Shown in pieces: positions 15,335 through 18,623 of a DNA stretch of 18,623 nucleotides. The position numbers and the translations under genes were made by a program. The stretch lies in NCBI GenBank assembly GCA_020024615.1, contig JAHHTP010000028.1, positions 1 through 18,623 of the forward strand, read 5' to 3'. The notes beneath the pieces were generated by a model. The model ran no database searches and was not told the DNA's origin. It was given only the letters and a program-made list of their open reading frames with translations. Each line of letters begins with the position of its first letter. Positions within the stretch are counted from its first letter, which is position 1. This stretch comes from Oscillospiraceae bacterium (lineage in GTDB: Bacteria; Bacillota; Clostridia; Oscillospirales; Ruminococcaceae).

Positions 15335-17134
15335 TTATTTTGCTTTTGTCGCGATTTCTTCCATTACTTTTGCAATAACCGCATCGACAGTCATTGCGCC
15401 CAAATCGCCTTCTTTTCTAGAACGCAGGGAAACGGTACCCTCTTCCACTTCTTTGTCGCCGACAATGAAGAAGTATGGAACTTTTTCCATTTGTGCCTGA
15501 CGAATCTTATAGCCAATCTTCTCGTTTCTGCTATCAACAGCAGCGCGGATGTTATAGGATTCCAGTTTGGAGAGCAGGTTATCTGCATATTCTTTTGCAC
15601 GATCAGTTACCGGGAGGATACGGATTTGTTCTGGAGACATCCATAGCGGCAGCGCACCTGCATATTTTTCAAGCAGCAGAGCAAGGGTTCTCTCGTAGCA
15701 GCCCAAAGAAGTTCTGTGGATAATGTACGGGGTCTTTTTCTGACCATCTTCATCTACATATTCCATACCAAACTTCTGAGCCAGCAGCATATCAATCTGG
15801 ATGGTGATCAAGGTATCTTCTTTGCCGTATACATTCTTGCACTGGATGTCCAGTTTTGGACCATAGAAAGCAGCTTCATCGATACCAACGGTATATGCAA
15901 CACCTAAATGGTTTAAGATATTTTCCATGGTTTTCTGCGCAACTTCCCACTGTTCTGGAGTGCCTTCATATTTATTATTCGGGTTTGCCGGATCCCACTG
16001 GGAGAAACGATAGGTGCAGTCTTCTTTTAGACCAACCGTTTCGAGCATAAAGTTTGCCAGTTTCAGGCAGTTTTTGAATTCGTCTTCCAACTGCTCCGGA
16101 CGCAGAACGATATGACCCTCAGAGATGGTAAACTGACGGACACGGATTAAACCGTGCATTTCGCCAGAATCTTCATTTCTGAATAAGGTGGAGGTCTCAG
16201 CTAAGCGCATCGGCAAATCACGATAGGAACGCTGACGATTTAAGAATACCTGATACTGGAACGGGCAGGTCATTGGACGAAGTGCCAGACATTCTTTGGA
16301 TTCGTCATGTGGATCGCCTAAAATAAACATACCATCTAAATAGTGATCCCAATGGCCGGAGATTTTATACAGCTCGCGTTTTGCCATCAGCGGAGTTTTG
16401 GTTAATAAGTAACCACGTTTCTGCTCCTCATCTTCAACGAAACGCTGCAACAGCTGAATAACTCTTGCACCTTTTGGCAGCATGATCGGCAGACCCTGAC
16501 CGATGACATCAACCGTGGTAAAGTATTCTAAATCACGACCGAGCTTGTTATGGTCACGCATTTTTGCTTCTTCCATGATCTTGATATATTCATCAAGTTC
16601 AGCAGAGGTGGCGAAAGCAGTACCATTAATACGGGTCAGCATTTTATTGTTGCTGTCGTTTTTCCAGTATGCGCCGGAAATGCCGGTTAATTTGAATGCT
16701 TTTAAGGCTTTGGTGTAGGTTAAGTGTGGGCCGACGCACATATCGATATAGTCACCCTGCTGGAAGAAGCTTAAGGTTGCATCTTCTGCCAGATCACCGA
16801 TATGCTCGATTTTATACGGCTCGTTACGCTCTTTCATGAGGTTTAACGCATCTTCGCGAGAAAGGGTAAAGGATTTAATTGGCAGATTCGCTTTGACGAT
16901 TTTACGCATCTCTGCTTCGATTGCTTTTAAGTCAGTATCCGCTAATTTGACATCACCTAAATCAACATCGTAATAGAAGCCTTTTTCGGTGGCAGGACCG
17001 TAAGCAAATGCAGCATCCGGATATAAACGGCTGATTGCTTGCGCTAAAATGTGTGCAGCAGTGTGACGAATGACATGAAGTTCATCCTCTTTCGGACATT
17101 CACATACAACGCCTTCATTATTAATGATTTTCAT
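15335..17134 (-). CDS. thrS: Threonyl-tRNA synthetase lacking the N-terminal TGS domain
   Basis: Charges tRNA-Thr with threonine. The 599-residue protein begins almost directly at the editing domain: residues 1-18 are a short lead, then H24 and H28 of VIRHTAAHILAQA, and later DMCVGPHL, the two halves of the editing metal/catalytic site. Most bacterial ThrRS carry a TGS domain of about 60 residues first; it is absent, and no in-frame coding remains upstream. The class II catalytic core is complete: CLALRPMTCP, motif 2 FRNEDSGEMHGLIRVRQF, and motif 3 within GCYERTLALLLE, followed by the anticodon-binding domain. I chose ATG 17134 because AGGAAAT lies about 8 bases upstream; a longer in-frame ORF runs into the leader's terminator. 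Expression is controlled by a T-box. Confidence 0.96.
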   Translation of the reverse strand: MKIINNEGVVCECPKEDELHVIRHTAAHILAQAISRLYPDAAFAYGPATEKGFYYDVDLGDVKLADTDLKAIEAEMRKIVKANLPIKSFTLSREDALNLMKERNEPYKIEHIGDLAEDATLSFFQQGDYIDMCVGPHLTYTKALKAFKLTGISGAYWKNDSNNKMLTRINGTAFATSAELDEYIKIMEEAKMRDHNKLGRDLEYFTTVDVIGQGLPIMLPKGARVIQLLQRFVEDEEQKRGYLLTKTPLMAKRELYKISGHWDHYLDGMFILGDPHDESKECLALRPMTCPFQYQVFLNRQRSYRDLPMRLAETSTLFRNEDSGEMHGLIRVRQFTISEGHIVLRPEQLEDEFKNCLKLANFMLETVGLKEDCTYRFSQWDPANPNNKYEGTPEQWEVAQKTMENILNHLGVAYTVGIDEAAFYGPKLDIQCKNVYGKEDTLITIQIDMLLAQKFGMEYVDEDGQKKTPYIIHRTSLGCYERTLALLLEKYAGALPLWMSPEQIRILPVTDRAKEYADNLLSKLESYNIRAAVDSRNEKIGYKIRQAQMEKVPYFFIVGDKEVEEGTVSLRSRKEGDLGAMTVDAVIAKVMEEIATKAK

Positions 17135-17171
17135 GGTGGTATTTCCTTTCTGATAAAATGTTTCAAAACAC

Positions 17172-17209
17172 AAAAAACGCTTCACCCCTGAAAAAATGGG
17201 ATGAAGCGT
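17172..17209 (-). terminator. T-box-controlled terminator before thrS
   Basis: ACGCTTCATCCC (17209-17198) pairs with GGGGTGAAGCGT (17188-17177), followed on the minus strand by six T. It is the terminator whose formation is decided by uncharged tRNA-Thr binding to the leader. Confidence 0.9.
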
Positions 17210-17461
17210 AATGACTCCATGGTTCCACCCAACTTATTCTGCATGCGCAGAATCACTTTGGTCAGACAAGGTAACGGGTGTCTGTCCCCGGTACGGTTTG
17301 CTTTAAGCTGCCGTACACTCCAAGGTGGTAATCTCGTTTTCAAAAACAAACCGAATGGATTTTCAGCGCGCATCATTTGGGATGCGATCCATTTCTCTGG
17401 CGGACGTTTTGCTTTTATAAAGCCGGAAAACGAATCTTCCTTTTCATCGTGTTCTGATATT
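17172..17461 (-). promoter_or_regulatory. T-box leader (tRNA-Thr sensing) of thrS
   Basis: The leader, about 290 nt, senses uncharged tRNA-Thr. The T-box sequence GGGTGGAACC (17230-17221) contains TGGA (17227-17224), which pairs with a tRNA 3' end UCCA. Stem I begins with the GATGAAAAGGAAGA-type motif; CGTTTTC there pairs with GAAAACG on the 3' side, and the specifier loop AGATTACCA carries the codon ACC (17329-17327), a threonine codon, with AAGG/CCTT closing below. Identity of codon and downstream gene agree. When tRNA-Thr is uncharged, the antiterminator forms and thrS is expressed. Confidence 0.93.
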
Positions 17462-17467
17462 AGTTTT

Positions 17468-17496
17468 AATATAACATGGATTTTGTAAATTGTCAA
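17468..17496 (-). promoter_or_regulatory. Promoter of thrS
   Basis: On the minus strand TTGACA (17496-17491) and TATATT (17473-17468) are 17 bases apart, placing the start at about 17461. Confidence 0.85.
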
Positions 17497-17588
17497 GCGT
17501 TAGATTGAAATAAATTTATGTTAAAGGAATAAGAGAAATAGATGTTTGAAAAAAGACTGAAAAACAGTGAATTGTATTATATTTTGTG

Positions 17589-17617
17589 TTGACATTTTTT
17601 TATTGGTAGTATATAAT
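17589..17617 (+). promoter_or_regulatory. Promoter of acpP
   Basis: TTGACA (17589-17594) and TATAAT (17612-17617) are 17 bases apart. This is a consensus promoter, divergent from that of thrS. Confidence 0.88.
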
Positions 17618-17651
17618 AAAAACAGAAATTACAGAAAAGGAGGGAGATACG

Positions 17652-17882
17652 ATGGTATTTGATACGGTAAGAGAAATCTTGTGCAATCAGCTGGATGTTG
17701 ATGAAGATAAAGTAACGATGGACGCTGATATCCAGGAGGACTTAGGTGCAGATTCCTTAGATGTTGTGGATCTGATTATGTCCTTTGAAGATGAATTTAG
17801 CATAGAGATCCCGGACGATGCAGCAGAGGATATTAAAACTGTTGGTGATATCGTAAACTACATCGAGGAGCAGGGAAAATAA
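17652..17882 (+). CDS. acpP: Acyl carrier protein
   Basis: A 76-residue acidic protein that carries growing acyl chains in fatty acid and phospholipid synthesis. The phosphopantetheine attachment site is the serine in GADSLDVVDL (about residues 34-43), and DEFSIEIPDDAAEDIKTVGDIV is the typical helix III-IV region. The ATG follows AAGGAGGGAG. It is a single gene with its own consensus promoter and terminator; no other fatty acid synthesis gene (fab, plsX) is adjacent in this window, so its usual partners must be elsewhere. Because the neighbourhood is not a fab cluster, a second acp elsewhere in the genome is possible, but the sequence looks like the housekeeping copy. Confidence 0.95.
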   Translation: MVFDTVREILCNQLDVDEDKVTMDADIQEDLGADSLDVVDLIMSFEDEFSIEIPDDAAEDIKTVGDIVNYIEEQGK

Positions 17883-17893
17883 GTACTATAATG

Positions 17894-17922
17894 GCTTTGG
17901 GAAAGTCCTAGGGCCATTTTTA
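17894..17922 (+). terminator. Terminator after acpP
   Basis: GGCUUUGGGA (17894-17903) pairs with UCCUAGGGCC (17907-17916), ten pairs with several wobbles, followed by ATTTTTATT. Confidence 0.78.
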
Positions 17923-17986
17923 TTATAATTCTCAAGCATTGTCAAAATGCACAAAAACAAATCGATTTGATTGTGTATGTTCTCTT

Positions 17987-18019
17987 TCCCAAAATGCAAA
18001 TAACCCTTGCGTTTTGGGA
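17987..18019 (+). repeat. Inverted repeat overlapping the rpsJ leader promoter
   Basis: TCCCAAAATGCAA (17987-17999) faces TTGCGTTTTGGGA (18007-18019), 12 of 13 positions complementary plus one T-G, around a seven-base loop. The right arm contains the -35 box. No T run follows, so it looks more like an operator than a terminator. Confidence 0.6.
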
Positions 18020-18035
18020 TAGAATGCGCTATAAT
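18007..18035 (+). promoter_or_regulatory. Promoter of the S10 (rpsJ) operon
   Basis: TTGCGT (18007-18012) and TATAAT (18030-18035) are 17 bases apart, giving a start near 18042 and a leader of about 370 nt. Confidence 0.78.
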
Positions 18036-18041
18036 AGACAA

Positions 18042-18414
18042 GGTGAGACTGCACTGGCTAGTAGAGAATAGTCAGTAGATATGCGATGAAGCGAAAGGTT
18101 GCTGTGAAGCAGGCAATGCAGATGATGTTTGTAACTTGCATGACAGGTAATTTTCGCCGAGTATGTCCGATTTGAAACCGGGCGGCTATGGAAGTCACGG
18201 CAAAATCCTTAAGATGATGCCGAAAGCACCGTGGGCAACAAATTATGTTGTGGAAGCGGATGTTTTCGGATGTTTTATAGGAGCAAAAACGCAACACACG
18301 GAAGCGTGTTAATAAAGCGCTAAGCGGTGTGGATAGTGATTGGCAGTTTCGATCACTACAAGCCGGACAAATATGGTTGACCCCCATAATTAACAATTTA
18401 AGGAGGCGACGACA
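18042..18414 (+). promoter_or_regulatory. Structured 5' leader of the S10 operon
   Basis: About 370 nt without a convincing gene. Visible hairpins are ACTGGCTA/TAGTCAGT (18053-18076), CTGT-ATGCA/TGCAT-ACAG (about 18112-18145), ACACG-GAAG-CGTGT near 18296-18309 and TAGTGAT/ATCACTA (18334-18358). S10 operon leaders in several bacteria bind ribosomal protein L4 for autoregulation; that this one does is inference. CGGATGTTTT occurs as a perfect tandem pair (18257-18276). Two short overlapping ORFs, 18086-18175 (29 codons) and 18163-18312 (49 codons), lack ribosome binding sites and are probably chance. Confidence 0.6.
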
Positions 18415-18623
18415 GTGGCAGTCAAAGAAAAAATCAGAATCAGATTGAAAAGTTATGACCATGATTTAGTGGATGCAGCAGCAACCAAAATCGTCGAAGC
18501 AGCAAAGAGAACAGGTTCCAAAGTTTCTGGTCCTATTCCGCTGCCGACTCAGAAAGAAGTCGTAACCATTCTCCGTGCTGTTCATAAATATAAAGACAGC
18601 CGTGAGCAGTTTGAGATGAGAAC
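18415..18623 (+). CDS. rpsJ: 30S ribosomal protein S10, partial (cut by the window end)
   Basis: S10 is a 30S head protein, also known as the antitermination factor NusE. The visible 69 residues start VKEKIRIRLKSYDHDLVD after the initiator and include the conserved GPIPLPTQKEVVTILR segment and the HKYKDSREQFEMRT end, so about two thirds of the usual ~103 residues are here. The start is GTG with a strong AAGGAGG 8 bases upstream. In Firmicutes rpsJ opens the S10-spc operon (rplC, rplD, rplW follow), which presumably continues beyond the window. Confidence 0.96.
   Translation, partial: MAVKEKIRIRLKSYDHDLVDAAATKIVEAAKRTGSKVSGPIPLPTQKEVVTILRAVHKYKDSREQFEMR

Noticed and set aside
15179..15646. 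155-residue plus-strand ORF over rnpB and thrS
   Set aside because: It runs antisense to two certain genes, the RNase P RNA and ThrRS, and shows no domain.
17182..17496. 104-residue minus-strand ORF in the thrS leader
   Set aside because: It overlaps the T-box and its terminator completely; the codon ACC and T-box explain this region better.
18058..18462. 134-residue minus-strand ORF across the rpsJ leader
   Set aside because: It is antisense to the structured leader and the rpsJ start, has no recognisable family features and no ribosome binding site that stands out.
1..18623. tRNA genes, CRISPR arrays, insertion sequences, attachment sites
   Set aside because: I saw no clover-leaf tRNA, no spaced direct repeats, no transposase and no integrase anywhere; the window is ordinary chromosome.

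Overview
The window looks like a chromosomal segment of a low-to-mid GC Gram-positive anaerobe, most likely class Clostridia and plausibly the Oscillospiraceae/Ruminococcaceae side. The grounds are the AGGAGG-type ribosome binding sites, the many TTGACA/TATAAT promoters, the intrinsic terminators, a tRNA-dependent T-box in front of thrS, a DUF3842 protein, zinc-type L31, and the mix of secG-rnr, ychF, DUF1292, HtrA and DUF2207 genes. I did no database search, so the taxonomic placement is inference. I see no tRNA genes, CRISPR array, insertion sequence, phage gene or plasmid gene; this is mostly core chromosome.

Layout. Bases 1-2804 hold secG and rnr (plus strand), separated by a strong hairpin and closed by a bidirectional terminator. 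Bases 2851-5300 run on the minus strand: a promoter-driven 6S-like RNA (about 5276-5041), a P-loop kinase with an uncharacterised N-terminal half, translationally coupled to a DUF3842 protein, then an ECF-type substrate-binding membrane protein whose expected start codon is ACG instead of ATG. Bases 5423-7420 (minus) hold ychF, rpmE and a DUF1292 protein. Bases 7536-14419 (plus) form an envelope block: an OmpR-type response regulator and histidine kinase, a membrane-anchored HtrA protease, a PHP-family phosphoesterase and a large DUF2207 membrane protein. Bases 14437-17500 (minus) hold a MazF-type endoribonuclease without a visible antitoxin, RNase P RNA, and threonyl-tRNA synthetase lacking its usual N-terminal TGS domain, behind a T-box leader. 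Bases 17589-18623 (plus) hold acpP and then a long structured leader running into rpsJ, the first gene of the S10 ribosomal protein operon, cut by the window end.

How the parts fit. The two-component system next to htrA resembles the CssRS-HtrA envelope stress arrangement known from Bacillus, though the target promoter is inferred only. Much of the rest concerns RNA and translation: RNase R, a 6S-like RNA, RNase P RNA, MazF, L31, YchF, ThrRS with T-box, and the S10 operon with its leader. I found no clear evidence of a wholly new system. The best leads are the kinase's N-terminal domain with its conserved-looking histidine motifs, the rpsJ leader with a dyad over its promoter and two overlapping short ORFs, the ACG start, and the orphan MazF.
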